A stretch of 39,437 bases of DNA, taken from positions 1-39,437 of the forward strand of contig CALXPP010000015.1 of assembly GCA_944390345.1 (NCBI GenBank), in the 5' to 3' direction. Positions 8,840-17,713 of the stretch are shown here, one piece after another. Below the pieces are notes generated by a model, which was given only the letters and a program-made list of their open reading frames with translations, was not told the origin of the DNA and searched no databases. A program made the translations under genes and the position numbers. This DNA comes from an uncultured Clostridia bacterium (lineage in GTDB: Bacteria > Bacillota > Clostridia > TANB77 > CAG-508). The number at the start of each line of letters is the position of its first letter. The first letter of the stretch is position 1.

Positions 8840-9802
8840 TTAATTTTTTATTATGTCATCAAAAACTTCATCAAATATTTTTATACTATAACTATTATCA
8901 TATTTTTGTTTTTTTAAATTTAATAATCTATCTATTTCACTATTTATATACTCGAAATTTTTATTAGTTGGTATATATGAAATATAATTTAAATTTTTAA
9001 ACCATTCTGCACTTTTTTCTATTTTATAATTATAGTTTCCAAAAACAATACATGGCGTTCCTGTTATTACTGAAAAAATCATTCCATGTAATCTATCTGT
9101 TATAACAATTTTTGATTTTTTAAATAAGTCTAACATTTCATACACTTTATTATGTTTTTCTAGTTCATGTATAATACCACCTTTATCATTATCTGAATAA
9201 GTTATATCTATATTTTTATTTTTAAATAAATCTGCTATTTCCTTTAATGAAATATCGTCAATATTTTTTTCAACATCATTCCTTACTAAAAATAATACTC
9301 CTTTTTTTTCATCAATATAATTTGACTCATTCATAGTAGTAACAATATCTGGTGTAAAATAAACCTTACTATTTTTAAAAGTTTTTTTCATACACTTGTA
9401 TGTTACTTCTTCTCTTGCCATAAGGTATAATTTTTGATGACCATTATATATTTTTTTAGTATTTTCAAATTCAATTTTTCCATCTTCATTATCTGAAAAA
9501 TACATAGTTTGTGGAAATAAAATTATTTTATTATTTGGAAAATTTTCAATAATACTCCTTCTTCCTCTTTCTTGAATCATATATTGATTTCCTAGATTTC
9601 CTCCACCTTGTAAGCATAATATATCACTATCATCTACATATTTTTTTATTCTCTTTGCACACTTTTCTGCAAAGACTTCATCTAATGTTTGTATTTCATA
9701 GTTTGGAAATTTTTTCTTTATTAAGTTCTTTTCAGCTATATAAATAGCATGATCACCTAAATTTGAGTGATGTGGTATTCCACATAAAACTACTTTTCTC
9801 AT
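8840..9802 (-). CDS. Polysaccharide pyruvyl transferase family protein
   Basis: This 320-aa protein belongs to the polysaccharide pyruvyl transferase family (PF04230), which adds ketal pyruvate to cell-wall or exopolysaccharide sugars. Signs are the opening VVLCGIPHHSNLGDHAIY, LCLQGGGNLG near residue 65, FPQTMYFSD, YFTPDIVTTM and the late ITDRLHGMIFSVITGTPCIVFG with conserved Arg-Leu-His. It has no signal peptide or helix. It has its own promoter and stands alone between a terminator and the tagO terminator. The donor and acceptor cannot be inferred; some members lack proven pyruvyl activity. Confidence 0.88.
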   Translation of the reverse strand: MRKVVLCGIPHHSNLGDHAIYIAEKNLIKKKFPNYEIQTLDEVFAEKCAKRIKKYVDDSDILCLQGGGNLGNQYMIQERGRRSIIENFPNNKIILFPQTMYFSDNEDGKIEFENTKKIYNGHQKLYLMAREEVTYKCMKKTFKNSKVYFTPDIVTTMNESNYIDEKKGVLFLVRNDVEKNIDDISLKEIADLFKNKNIDITYSDNDKGGIIHELEKHNKVYEMLDLFKKSKIVITDRLHGMIFSVITGTPCIVFGNYNYKIEKSAEWFKNLNYISYIPTNKNFEYINSEIDRLLNLKKQKYDNSYSIKIFDEVFDDIIKN

Positions 9803-9902
9803 TTCTGCCTCCTTATAAATTCTTTTAGTATAAATATATTGTTTTAATATATGATTTCATAATCAATTTACATATTTTTTAATATTGGCAAACTATGTTA
9901 TT

Positions 9903-9931
9903 ATTATACTATATATTGCTATAAATATCAA
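9903..9931 (-). promoter_or_regulatory. Promoter of the pyruvyltransferase-like gene
   Basis: On the minus strand TTGATA (9931-9926) and TATAAT (9908-9903) have a 17-base spacer. About 100 AT-rich bases of leader precede the ATG. I see no gene in the rest of the 9803-10056 gap. Confidence 0.7.
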
Positions 9932-10056
9932 TATTTTTTTATTATTTTACATATCTATATATTTTTCTCATTTAATCTCATTATTTCTTTATTTATCTAT
10001 ATTAACTATTCTTAATATTTAAATAATAGTAAACATAATTTCTTATATTAAAACTG

Positions 10057-10082
10057 AAAAAAAGAAGAGGTTTTCGCCTCTT
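10057..10082 (-). terminator. Terminator after tagO
   Basis: AAGAGG, loop CGAAAA and CCTCTT are followed by CTTTTTTT on the minus strand, 18 bases past the tagO stop. Confidence 0.85.
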
Positions 10083-10099
10083 ACTTTTAGTAATTACTC

Positions 10100-11215
10100 T
10101 TATTTTTCTTTATCTTCCATATTCTCCATATTTTCCTCGTGGTCTCCTAATAATCTTTGTTTAAAAAATTCCTTATAACCCATTGCAATAATTACAATAA
10201 TTATAAGAGCAAAAGACAAAGCTTTCCAAATTCCACTATCTAATAAAATAATAGCAAATACTCCAAAAATAGCGCTTAAACCATACAAAATTAATACTGC
10301 TTGTTTTTGAGTGAAACCTTTTTTTAGCATTTTGTGATGTAAGTGCCCTGCATCTGGCTCTATTATAGCTTTTAAAGATTTTCCATTTTTTAGTCTCCTA
10401 AATATTGCAAAAACTGTATCAAAAAGTGGAAGTGCAAGCACTATAAGTGGTGCAACAATTACTATTGCTGTATAAGTTTTAGCTACTCCTAAAATAGAAA
10501 TAATTGCTAAACTATATCCAAGAAAATTAGAGCCTGTATCTCCAATAAAAGTTTTTGCTGGATTAAAATTGTATGGCAAAAATCCAACTAAAGAACCACA
10601 TAAAGCTGTAATTAGTATAATAGATATAAGCGGTGAACCATTAAGTGAAAATATCATTAATAAAGATATACAAGATATAATTGATATTCCCGTAGATAAA
10701 CCATCTAAACCATCTATTAAGTTTAAAGCATTTGTTATTCCTACAATCCAACCAACTGTTAAAATATTGTAAGCCCAATCTGGAAAAAAATTATCTATAA
10801 AGGCTACATCTATTCTATCTATTCTAATACCACAACTAACAACTACTATTGCAGCTATTATCTGTGCAAATAATTTTACTAAAGCTTTAGCACCTTTTAC
10901 ATCATCATAAAAGCAAGTAATTCCTATTATAGCAGCACCAACAAAAAAGCCTATTAATTTTATGTACATATTGTCTATTGTTAGATTAATATTTCTTTCA
11001 ATAGTCATAGCTACTAATAAATATACCACTGAAATAATAAAGCCTAAAATTACTGCTAGTCCACCAAGTCTTGGCATTGTTATTTTGTTTATTCTTCTTT
11101 GATCCTTTGGTGTATCTACTGCTCCTAGCTTTTTAGCTAGTCTAATTGTATAAGGTGTTGCCATAAAAGATGTCATAAAAGCAATTGTAAAAGCTATTGC
11201 AATATCTCCCCACAT
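10100..11215 (-). CDS. tagO: Undecaprenyl-phosphate sugar-1-phosphate transferase (TagO/WecA family)
   Basis: This is an integral membrane enzyme that moves a HexNAc-1-phosphate, usually GlcNAc-1-P, from UDP-sugar to undecaprenyl phosphate. It is the first step of teichoic acid or other envelope polymers. The 371-aa protein has about ten hydrophobic helices. Family motifs are all present: DTPKDQRRINK, the Asp pair in CFYDDV, ALNLIDGLDGL, FIGDTGSNFLG and the late PDAGHLHHKML. The HLHH motif and the missing MraY signature favour WecA/TagO over MraY. The C-terminus ends in an acidic, Met/Glu-rich tail. It follows rpiB by 19 bases and likely shares its promoter. Confidence 0.93.
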   Translation of the reverse strand: MWGDIAIAFTIAFMTSFMATPYTIRLAKKLGAVDTPKDQRRINKITMPRLGGLAVILGFIISVVYLLVAMTIERNINLTIDNMYIKLIGFFVGAAIIGITCFYDDVKGAKALVKLFAQIIAAIVVVSCGIRIDRIDVAFIDNFFPDWAYNILTVGWIVGITNALNLIDGLDGLSTGISIISCISLLMIFSLNGSPLISIILITALCGSLVGFLPYNFNPAKTFIGDTGSNFLGYSLAIISILGVAKTYTAIVIVAPLIVLALPLFDTVFAIFRRLKNGKSLKAIIEPDAGHLHHKMLKKGFTQKQAVLILYGLSAIFGVFAIILLDSGIWKALSFALIIIVIIAMGYKEFFKQRLLGDHEENMENMEDKEK

Positions 11216-11234
11216 TTTAGTCCCATCCTTACTA

Positions 11235-11681
11235 TTATTTCATATTTTCCTCTTCTATTTCATTTATCATATGTACTCTATCTAGATATCTTCCCTGTAA
11301 AAACTCTGAGCCAAGCCAAAGCCTTATCATTGATACAGCTTTGCTAACACTAACATATTCTGCTGGAAGTGCAAGCACATTTATATTTATATGTTCTTTT
11401 GCTTGTTTTGCTGTAGATTCATCGTAGCAAGCAGCACATCTAACACCTTTGTATTTATTTGCTACTATAGACATTCCAAAACCTGTTTTACAAATTAGAA
11501 TTCCATATTCACATTCTTTTTTGCTAACAGCTTTTGCTACTTCTTTAGCATAAATTGGAAAATCTGTTCTTTCCTCTGAATATGTTCCATAATCTTTATA
11601 AGGAATCTGTTTTTCATCTAAAAATTTTTTTATCTCTTCTTTTAGTTTATAACCTCCATGATCACAACCAATAGCTATCAT
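11235..11681 (-). CDS. rpiB: RpiB/LacA/LacB family sugar-phosphate isomerase
   Basis: This is probably ribose-5-phosphate isomerase B (ribose-5-P to ribulose-5-P) of the pentose phosphate pathway. Length 148 aa is normal. IGCDHGGYKLK carries the substrate-binding Asp7-His8. Cys64, the expected acid/base, is in ILICKTGFGMSI, and the family's usual CGTG or CGSG glycine is lysine here. His97 lies in KEHININVLALPA, where most RpiB proteins have HNDANVL. Some other C3-epimerase-like or pentulose activity is therefore possible. A near-perfect AAAGGAGGT site supports the start. It is first in a two-gene unit with tagO. Confidence 0.85.
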   Translation of the reverse strand: MIAIGCDHGGYKLKEEIKKFLDEKQIPYKDYGTYSEERTDFPIYAKEVAKAVSKKECEYGILICKTGFGMSIVANKYKGVRCAACYDESTAKQAKEHININVLALPAEYVSVSKAVSMIRLWLGSEFLQGRYLDRVHMINEIEEENMK

Positions 11682-11711
11682 AGCGTACCTCCTTTGTACT
11701 AATTCGACCTA

Positions 11712-11740
11712 AATATATCACAGTTTTTTTTATAATACAA
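11712..11740 (-). promoter_or_regulatory. Probable promoter for rpiB-tagO
   Basis: On the minus strand TTGTAT (11740-11735) and TATATT (11717-11712) are 17 bases apart, about 30 bases before the rpiB start. Confidence 0.55.
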
Positions 11741-11822
11741 TATTATTATAGCCTAAAAATGTGAATTTTTTGTGAAAAGCCACCTATTTTTTAATATTTT
11801 ACCAATATTTTAAGAAAAAAGC

Positions 11823-11851
11823 TTGCATTTTACATTTTGTCGTGTTAAAAT
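11823..11851 (+). promoter_or_regulatory. Promoter for rpsT
   Basis: TTGCAT (11823-11828) and TAAAAT (11846-11851) are separated by 17 bases, 42 bases before the rpsT ATG. Confidence 0.7.
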
Positions 11852-11893
11852 ATTTAAAGTAAAATTTACTATGGACTATACGGAGGTGAAATT

Positions 11894-12157
11894 ATGCCAA
11901 ACATTAAATCAGCTATTAAAAGAGTAAGTGTTATTGAGAAAAAAACTCTTCAAAATAATATGATAAAATCAGCATACAAAACAGCTGTTAAAAACTTTGA
12001 AGCAACTGTTCAAGAAGGAAACAAAGAAAAAGCTGAAGCTGCTTTTAAAAATGCTGTAAAAAAAGTTGATCAAGCTTGTACAAAAGGTGTCATAAAAGCA
12101 AATACAGCTTCAAGAAAAAAATCAAATTTAGCAAAAAAATTAAATACTATAAAATAG
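11894..12157 (+). CDS. rpsT: 30S ribosomal protein S20
   Basis: S20 binds 16S rRNA early in 30S assembly. The 87-aa, Lys/Ala-rich helical protein starts MPNIKSAIKR and ends with the family's KANTASRKKSNLAKKLN. CGGAGGTGA lies at ideal spacing from the ATG. It is a single-gene unit with its own promoter and terminator, divergent from rpiB, a common arrangement for rpsT. Confidence 0.97.
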   Translation: MPNIKSAIKRVSVIEKKTLQNNMIKSAYKTAVKNFEATVQEGNKEKAEAAFKNAVKKVDQACTKGVIKANTASRKKSNLAKKLNTIK

Positions 12158-12164
12158 ATAGAAA

Positions 12165-12196
12165 CCTAGAACCAAAAGTTCTAGGCTTTTATTTTT
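12165..12196 (+). terminator. Terminator after rpsT
   Basis: CCTAGAAC pairs with GTTCTAGG around a CAAAA loop and is followed by CTTTTATTTTT. Confidence 0.9.
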
Positions 12197-12209
12197 CCAT
12201 TTATTACCT

Positions 12210-12238
12210 TTGAATTATTAAATTTATTTTGCTACAAT
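12210..12238 (+). promoter_or_regulatory. Promoter for the small membrane protein gene
   Basis: TTGAAT (12210-12215) and TACAAT (12233-12238) have a 17-base spacer, 31 bases before the ATG. Confidence 0.65.
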
Positions 12239-12269
12239 AAATTTAGTTTTAATATTTCGGAGGTAATAT

Positions 12270-12533
12270 ATGAATACTTCTTCTTTTAAAAAATTTAAAA
12301 ATCAATTTAAAAATTTAGATAATAAAACAATTAGATTAATAAACATTAATAATATAATTTCTATTATCTTTTGTATTCTTGGAATAATACTTATGTATTT
12401 TCATTATAAATTCTATATTTCGGAACTTCTATTTTTTGGGAGTATAACTCTTTTTAGAACTGGTCTTTTAATTAGTATCTGTTCTTACATATTTGGAATT
12501 ATTATTAATCAATATAAAGAAAAACATACATAA
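12270..12533 (+). CDS. Small two-helix membrane protein, unrecognised
   Basis: I do not recognise this 87-aa protein. A basic N-terminal stretch (about 1-25, rich in Lys, Asn and Phe) is followed by two hydrophobic helices at about 27-46 and 52-77, then a short charged tail. The topology would leave both ends inside. CGGAGGTAATAT before the ATG, a dedicated promoter and a strong terminator show it is a real, independently transcribed gene. It has no operon partner; gatB faces it across the shared terminator. Confidence 0.75.
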   Translation: MNTSSFKKFKNQFKNLDNKTIRLININNIISIIFCILGIILMYFHYKFYISELLFFGSITLFRTGLLISICSYIFGIIINQYKEKHT

Positions 12534-12540
12534 TATGTTT

Positions 12541-12572
12541 AAAAAGGTCAGCTTTTATTAGCTGACCTTTTT
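12541..12572. terminator. Bidirectional terminator between 12270 gene and gatB
   Basis: A perfect 12-bp stem, AAAAAGGTCAGC pairing with GCTGACCTTTTT, has an 8-base loop. T-runs exist on both strands, so it serves both convergent genes. Confidence 0.9.
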
Positions 12573-12575
12573 GCT

Positions 12576-14015
12576 TTATTTTTTTAATTCTTCTAAAAAC
12601 ATTTTATTTAACATCTGTGGATTTGCTTTTCCTTTTGTAGCCTTCATTGCTTGTCCTACTAAAAATCCTAATGCTTTATCTTTTCCAGCTTTATAATCTG
12701 CTACTGATTGTGGATTTGCTTCTAAGACCTGCATTACTACTTCTTTAATAGCTCCTTCATCAGAAATTTGTACCCAGCCTTTAGCTTCTATTATTTTGCT
12801 TGGCACTTCTGGATTTTTAAACATTTCTTCTAAAACTTTTTTAGCAATAGCAGTACTAATGGTTCCTTTATCGATTAAAGAAACTAATTCTCCTAAATCC
12901 TTTCCAGTAAATGGTATTTCATCTGGTTCTTTATCTTCTTCATTTAATATTCTTGCTACATCAGACATTATCCAGTTGCTTACTGCTTTTGGATTATTAC
13001 ATTCCTTTATTGCTTCTTCAAACATATTTGAATAATATTTAGAAGCAGTAACAAATTTTGCAGCTTTTTCTGTAAGCTCAAAGTCTGCAATATATCTTTT
13101 TATTCTGCTTTCTGGTAACTCTGGTAAAGTTTTTCTTATATTTTCTATGTATTCATCTGAAAGTTTAATTGCTACTAAATCTGGATCTGGGAAATATCTA
13201 TAGTCTTGAGCATCCTCTTTATTTCTCATAGAAAAGGTCTTTCCAGAAATATCATCCCATCTTAGAGTTTCTTGCTCTATTACTCCTCCATTTTCTAATA
13301 TATCTATCTGCCTTTCTGCTTCATAATCAATAGCTCTTACAATACTTCTAAAAGAACTCATATTTTTCATTTCTGTTCTTGTACCAAATTCTTTTGAGCC
13401 TTTCTTTCTAACAGAAACATTAACATCTGCTCTTAAAGAGCCTTCTTGCATTTTGCAATCTGAAACTTCTATATATTCTAATATTGATTTTAATTTACGA
13501 ATATAGCTATCAACTTCTTTGCTACTTCTCAAATCTGGTTCTGATACTATTTCAATTAATGGTACGCCTGCTCTATTTAAGTCTACAAAGCTACCTCTTC
13601 CATATTCATCGTGATTTAATTTTCCTGCATCTTCTTCTATATGAATACGAGTTAAACGAATTTTCTTTTCAGTATCTTCTGTATCTATTGTTACATAACC
13701 TTCATAGCAAAGAGGCATATCATACTGAGATATTTGATATGCTTTTGGTAAATCTGGATAGAAATAGTTCTTCCTATCGTTCTTGCTATTTTGTGATATT
13801 TTACAATTTGTAGCTAGTCCAGCTTTTACAGCATACTCTACAACTTTCTCATTTAAAACTGGAAGCGTTCCTGGCATTGCCATACAAATAGGACAACAAT
13901 GTGTATTTGGTTCCCCTCCAAATTCTGTAGGACAAGAACAAAATATTTTTGTTTTTGTAGATAACTCACAATGTACTTCTAGTCCTATTACTACTTCATA
14001 ATCATCTCTTGACAT
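12576..14015 (-). CDS. gatB: Asp/Glu-tRNA(Asn/Gln) amidotransferase subunit B
   Basis: GatB binds the mischarged Glu-tRNA(Gln) or Asp-tRNA(Asn) and activates its carboxyl group, accepting ammonia from GatA. The 479-aa protein has the family opening YEVVIGLEVHCELSTKTKIF, the Cys cluster CSCPTEFGGEPNTHCCPIC that binds zinc in many members, and GRGSFVDLNRAGVPLIEIV. The GatB/YqeY tRNA-binding tail covers about residues 330-479 and ends GKANPQMLNKMF. It overlaps gatA by one base. The asnS gene at 35356 suggests the complex is needed mainly for Gln-tRNA (inference). Confidence 0.96.
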   Translation of the reverse strand: MSRDDYEVVIGLEVHCELSTKTKIFCSCPTEFGGEPNTHCCPICMAMPGTLPVLNEKVVEYAVKAGLATNCKISQNSKNDRKNYFYPDLPKAYQISQYDMPLCYEGYVTIDTEDTEKKIRLTRIHIEEDAGKLNHDEYGRGSFVDLNRAGVPLIEIVSEPDLRSSKEVDSYIRKLKSILEYIEVSDCKMQEGSLRADVNVSVRKKGSKEFGTRTEMKNMSSFRSIVRAIDYEAERQIDILENGGVIEQETLRWDDISGKTFSMRNKEDAQDYRYFPDPDLVAIKLSDEYIENIRKTLPELPESRIKRYIADFELTEKAAKFVTASKYYSNMFEEAIKECNNPKAVSNWIMSDVARILNEEDKEPDEIPFTGKDLGELVSLIDKGTISTAIAKKVLEEMFKNPEVPSKIIEAKGWVQISDEGAIKEVVMQVLEANPQSVADYKAGKDKALGFLVGQAMKATKGKANPQMLNKMFLEELKK

Positions 14016-15490
14016 TAGTTATTACCTCCTTTAAAAGTTGGTTTATTTTCTCTAAAGTTTGTATTTTGCTCGTAAGTATATGCTGCTCTAAGTAGTGTTT
14101 CTTCAGCAAATGGTTTTGCTATTAACTGAAAGCCTATAGGCAATCCCTGGCTATCTAATTTACAAGGAACACTTATACCTGGTAATCCTGCAATATTTAC
14201 AGGAACAGTACAAATGTCTGCCAAATACATTTCCAATGGATTATTTGATTTCTCACCCTTTTTAAAGGCTGTGGTTGGTGAAGTTGGAGTTAGTAACAAA
14301 TCATATTTATCAAATAGTTCATCGTAAGCTTCTTTTATAATAGTTCTTACTTTTTGAGCTTTTTTATAGTAAGCATCATAATATCCAGAAGACAATACAT
14401 AAGTTCCTAAAATAATTCTTCTTTTTACTTCCGGTCCAAAACCTTCACTTCTTGAATTACGATATATATCATTTAAATTTTTAAAGTTTTTTGTACGATA
14501 TCCATATCTAATTCCATCAAATCTTCCTAAGTTTGAACTTGCCTCTGCGCAAGCTATTATATAGTAAACTGCTGTTGCATATTTTCCAACATCTAAAGAA
14601 CATTCTTCAATAGTTGCTCCCATTTCTTCATATTTTTTTGCAACTTCTAAAATAGCTTCTTTAACCTCTTTGTTTATTCCTTCACCTAAATATTCTTTTG
14701 GAATTCCGATTTTCATTCCCTTTACATCATTTATTAAAGCCTTTGTATAGTCTTTAGCATCTATATCTGCAGAAGTTGTATCTTTTTCGTCGTGTCCAGA
14801 AATTAGACTTAATAATATTGCTGAATCTTCTACATCTTTTGTTATTGGTCCAATTTGATCTAAAGAAGATGCAAAAGCTACCAAACCATATCTAGAAACC
14901 AATCCATAAGTCGGTTTTAAGCCTACAACTCCACAAAGTGAAGAAGGCTGACGAATACTTCCTCCTGTATCGCTACCTAAAGCCCATGGTGCCATATCAC
15001 TTGCAACTGCTGCTGCAGAACCACCAGAAGAACCACCAGGTACTCTATCTAAATCCCAAGGATTTGAAGTTTTAAAAAAAGCAGAATATTCTGTAGAACC
15101 ACCCATAGCAAACTCATCCATATTTAGTTTTCCTAAATAAATAATATCTTCTTTATTTAGTTTCTCTATAACAGTTGCATTATATGGTGCAACAAAATTT
15201 TCTAGCATTTTTGAACTACAAGTAGTTTTTGTTCCGTCTATACACATATTATCTTTTATTCCAATTGGGATACCTGCATATTTTCCCAGTTTTTTACCTT
15301 CTTTTCTTGCTTTATCTATCTCTTTAGCCTTTTTTATTGCATCTTCTTCTAAAGTTGAAACATAGGCTTTTATTTTCTCATCTCTTTCTTTTATTCTCTT
15401 AAAGTAGCTTTTTGTAATTTCTTCAGAAGTAATTTCCTTCTTTTCCAATTTTTCAGCTAACTCGTGTACTGTAAATTCATAAAGTTCCAT
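14015..15490 (-). CDS. gatA: Asp/Glu-tRNA(Asn/Gln) amidotransferase subunit A
   Basis: GatA is the glutaminase of the complex and an amidase-signature enzyme. The 491-aa protein carries the full Lys-Ser-Ser triad: Lys79 in PIGIKDNMC, Ser154 in [13 protein letters not shown] and the nucleophile Ser178 in [32 protein letters not shown] follows as expected. The start has a CTCCTTT-complement site (AAAGGAG) on the minus strand. It is coupled to gatB by a one-base overlap and lies 47 bases after the nucleotidase gene. Confidence 0.97.
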   Translation of the reverse strand: MELYEFTVHELAEKLEKKEITSEEITKSYFKRIKERDEKIKAYVSTLEEDAIKKAKEIDKARKEGKKLGKYAGIPIGIKDNMCIDGTKTTCSSKMLENFVAPYNATVIEKLNKEDIIYLGKLNMDEFAMGGSTEYSAFFKTSNPWDLDRVPGGSSGGSAAAVASDMAPWALGSDTGGSIRQPSSLCGVVGLKPTYGLVSRYGLVAFASSLDQIGPITKDVEDSAILLSLISGHDEKDTTSADIDAKDYTKALINDVKGMKIGIPKEYLGEGINKEVKEAILEVAKKYEEMGATIEECSLDVGKYATAVYYIIACAEASSNLGRFDGIRYGYRTKNFKNLNDIYRNSRSEGFGPEVKRRIILGTYVLSSGYYDAYYKKAQKVRTIIKEAYDELFDKYDLLLTPTSPTTAFKKGEKSNNPLEMYLADICTVPVNIAGLPGISVPCKLDSQGLPIGFQLIAKPFAEETLLRAAYTYEQNTNFRENKPTFKGGNN

Positions 15491-15537
15491 TTTTTTCTCC
15501 TTTCAAAATCTTAAATTAAAAATACTTGTTTTTGGAG

Positions 15538-16146
15538 TTAATTGTTATTTTTCAATCCATCTTCTCTATCTATAATCTGTTTAATATGTGGCCAAGAATA
15601 TACTCTTTCTATTTTCTCATCTTTTATTCCTCTATTACATTTTGTATCCATTATTAAAGATTTTATTCCGGCATCTGATACTTCTTTGCAATTTTTGTAA
15701 CTATCATCTACAAATATATCTATACTATTTTTAAGAACAGCTTCCACTTTTGTACTTGCATTTATAATTAATTTATCATAAGGTACATTATATTTTTTTA
15801 GCCAGTTTATAGTTAATTCTTTTACATCAAAAGAACTTACCTCAAATCTAGCTGTAATTAATATTATTTTATGTCCAAGTTTTCTTAACTCCTCTAAAGT
15901 TTCTATACTACAAGTGAATGGCTTTGTCTCAATTAAAATTTTCTCATAATACTTTTTAAAAAATTCAATTTCTTCCTCTTTACTCCAAGAATGCATTGCT
16001 TGACAATAAAAATGTGTTTTTATATCTTCTAATTCGATAATTTTATCACTTCTTTTTAAGTCTTCTGCTGTATATTTTTGTGAGTATGCAAACATTACTT
16101 CAAAGGTGTTTGCTATTGTATCATCTATATCTATTCCTATATTCAT
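15538..16146 (-). CDS. HAD-family nucleotidase-like protein (5'-nucleotidase, NT5C type)
   Basis: This is a HAD-superfamily hydrolase resembling 5'(3')-deoxyribonucleotidases (PF06941 type). Motif I is IGIDIDDTIAN at the N-terminus, motif II is ILITAR, and motif IV is IDIFVDDSYKN. The 202-aa length fits. I set the start at 16146, because AGGAG lies directly upstream and motif I then begins at residue 2. The frame is open 34 codons further, into gatC, but that stretch does not look like HAD sequence. It sits between gatC and gatA, 47 bases before gatA, so it is probably cotranscribed with the amidotransferase. Substrate is unknown. Confidence 0.85.
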   Translation of the reverse strand: MNIGIDIDDTIANTFEVMFAYSQKYTAEDLKRSDKIIELEDIKTHFYCQAMHSWSKEEEIEFFKKYYEKILIETKPFTCSIETLEELRKLGHKIILITARFEVSSFDVKELTINWLKKYNVPYDKLIINASTKVEAVLKNSIDIFVDDSYKNCKEVSDAGIKSLIMDTKCNRGIKDEKIERVYSWPHIKQIIDREDGLKNNN

Positions 16147-16168
16147 ATTTTCTCCTAGAATTTTTCTC

Positions 16169-16456
16169 TTAATTAATAACCTTTGGAATATGGAACATTC
16201 CATCTTCACTACTTGGTGCATTTTGTAAAAGTTTTTCTCTATTTTCAAAATTTTTTACTTCATCTTTTCTAAATACATTATACTTAGAATTTGTTCCGAT
16301 TGTTTCTTTTGCCTCTGTAGTATCTACTGAATTAATAGTATTAGCGAACTCTAATATTTCATTCATATCTTTAGCATATCCTTCAATTTCTTTATCTGTT
16401 AAATTTAAATCCGCTAAATTTGCAATATGCATAATTTCTTCTTTGCTAATTGTCAT
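16169..16456 (-). CDS. gatC: Asp/Glu-tRNA(Asn/Gln) amidotransferase subunit C
   Basis: GatC stabilises the GatA-GatB interface. The 95-aa protein has the standard features: ISKEEIMHIANLADLNLT at the N-terminus, the middle EILEFANTINSVDT and the C-terminal LLQNAPSSEDGMFHIPKV. AAAGGAGATTTAAT precedes the ATG. It is first in the unit gatC-nucleotidase-gatA-gatB. Confidence 0.96.
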   Translation of the reverse strand: MTISKEEIMHIANLADLNLTDKEIEGYAKDMNEILEFANTINSVDTTEAKETIGTNSKYNVFRKDEVKNFENREKLLQNAPSSEDGMFHIPKVIN

Positions 16457-16517
16457 ATTAAATCTCCTTTCTTAAACTATCTCTTACTATGAACCGTACA
16501 TAGTTTTATGATTTTTT

Positions 16518-16546
16518 ATTATATACTGTTTTAGATAAAAAGACAA
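16518..16546 (-). promoter_or_regulatory. Promoter for the gatC-nucleotidase-gatA-gatB unit
   Basis: On the minus strand TTGTCT (16546-16541) and TATAAT (16523-16518) are 17 bases apart. The leader of about 55 bases contains a small inverted repeat (ACTATG and CATAGT) and no T-box motif. Confidence 0.7.
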
Positions 16547-16561
16547 GAAAAAATTAGAAAT

Positions 16562-16597
16562 AACGAAAAAAGCATCTTTGAAAGATGCTTTTTTGTT
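16562..16597 (-). terminator. Strong terminator upstream of the gat promoter
   Basis: A long AT-capped stem around AAAAAAGCATCTTT and AAAGATGCTTTTTT ends transcription of the Yip1-like gene side. Its T-runs allow use from either direction. Confidence 0.8.
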
Positions 16598-16614
16598 ATT
16601 CATTTTTATTATTT

Positions 16615-17280
16615 TTAATATATTCCTATTCTTGATAAAATTAATAGTATAAAAGCTCCTATTAATCTAATAACTGCATATTTTCTTATAAAAGTATTAT
16701 GTTCTTCTACTTCAAATATATCTTTCATTCCAAAATATGTAAGAACTGTTGCTACTGCTGAGAACATTGTAGATATTGGACTAGAAATAATACTAATACC
16801 ACTTATTAAAACTTCAATTACATCTATTACATTATTTAATATAACTGGTACACTGCAAACTACTAAAGTAGAAATAATTGTAGTTAATGGTTTTTTATTG
16901 GTCTTATTAAATAAGTATATAATTACTGCTGGAACTGCAATATAGAAAATTGGATTTAAAAAAGATGATATTAAGTCCATAAAATTATTTCCAAAGCTAG
17001 AATATTTACCATATTTTATAAGACTAACTATTTCTGCAAGTACATTAGCAGCAATAAAAATAATCATTAGGACAATTGCTTTAGAAAAAACATTTTCTTT
17101 TCCATTTGCAACTTTTTTAATTTCCTCAAAAGGATTTGAAAACATTTCTTTCAAAAAACCTTTTGTAGCTTTCGTGTCTTCTTTGAAGTCTACATTTTTT
17201 ATAGTTTCTTTTACTTTATTTACAGTTTCTTTAGTTTCTTTTTTTAAATCTTCTGTATTTATTTTATTATTTTCCTCCAT
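16615..17280 (-). CDS. Yip1-family-like multipass membrane protein
   Basis: This 221-aa protein has a soluble, highly charged N-terminus of about 65 residues (Lys/Glu/Thr-rich, likely helical) and then five hydrophobic segments to the C-terminus. The N-terminal SNPFEEIKKVANGKENVFSK lead-in to the first helix and the overall layout resemble Yip1-domain proteins of Firmicutes. That match is by recall and not certain. No catalytic motif is visible. GGGGG lies upstream of the ATG. It follows the TM2 gene after a terminator. Confidence 0.65.
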   Translation of the reverse strand: MEENNKINTEDLKKETKETVNKVKETIKNVDFKEDTKATKGFLKEMFSNPFEEIKKVANGKENVFSKAIVLMIIFIAANVLAEIVSLIKYGKYSSFGNNFMDLISSFLNPIFYIAVPAVIIYLFNKTNKKPLTTIISTLVVCSVPVILNNVIDVIEVLISGISIISSPISTMFSAVATVLTYFGMKDIFEVEEHNTFIRKYAVIRLIGAFILLILSRIGIY

Positions 17281-17334
17281 AAATAAAACCCCCTTTTATT
17301 TATATTCAAAATATATTAAATATTCTATTAAAAT

Positions 17335-17367
17335 TTAAAAAAGCAGGTAAATACTTATTACCTGCTT
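17335..17367 (-). terminator. Terminator after the TM2-domain gene
   Basis: A 10-bp stem, AAGCAGGTAA with TTACCTGCTT, is followed on the minus strand by TTTTTTAAATTTT, 12 bases beyond the stop. Confidence 0.88.
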
Positions 17368-17378
17368 CCTTTGTATTT

Positions 17379-17675
17379 CTATTGTACTTTCTCTTCTACG
17401 ATTTCATTTCCATAGCAGTCTTTAAAGTGTTTTGTTGCAATTAATAGAAAATCATTAACTACAAATCCACCAACTAGTACAAATGCTGCTGCACCTAAAT
17501 AAACATTTACTCCTAAAATGCAAATAGCGCAAGCTGTTCCATAAGCCATTAAAAATCCTGAACCTAATTTACCAGCATATAAACGGTGTACACCTAAAAA
17601 ACCTAAAAACCAGCATAAGACTAATGTTGTTAACCAATTCTTTGATTTTACTTCTTTTTCTTTTTTATCTGCCAT
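17379..17675 (-). CDS. TM2-domain membrane protein
   Basis: This 98-aa protein has a short basic N-terminus (1-12) and a TM2 domain (about 13-80). The domain begins WLTTLVLCWFLGFLGVHRLYAGK, whose WFLGFxGxHRxYxGK pattern defines the family, and includes the polar VVNDFLLI in the second helix region. TM2 proteins are widespread and of unknown function. AGGAGTGGACAAAAG precedes the ATG. It is a single-gene unit. Confidence 0.9.
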   Translation of the reverse strand: MADKKEKEVKSKNWLTTLVLCWFLGFLGVHRLYAGKLGSGFLMAYGTACAICILGVNVYLGAAAFVLVGGFVVNDFLLIATKHFKDCYGNEIVEEKVQ

Positions 17676-17713
17676 CTTTTGTCCACTCCTTTAATATTCG
17701 TTTTCTTATTACA

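Noticed and set aside
16147..16248. N-terminal extension of the nucleotidase into gatC
   Set aside because: The extension has no HAD similarity and no ribosome site, while AGGAG sits before the internal ATG at 16146.
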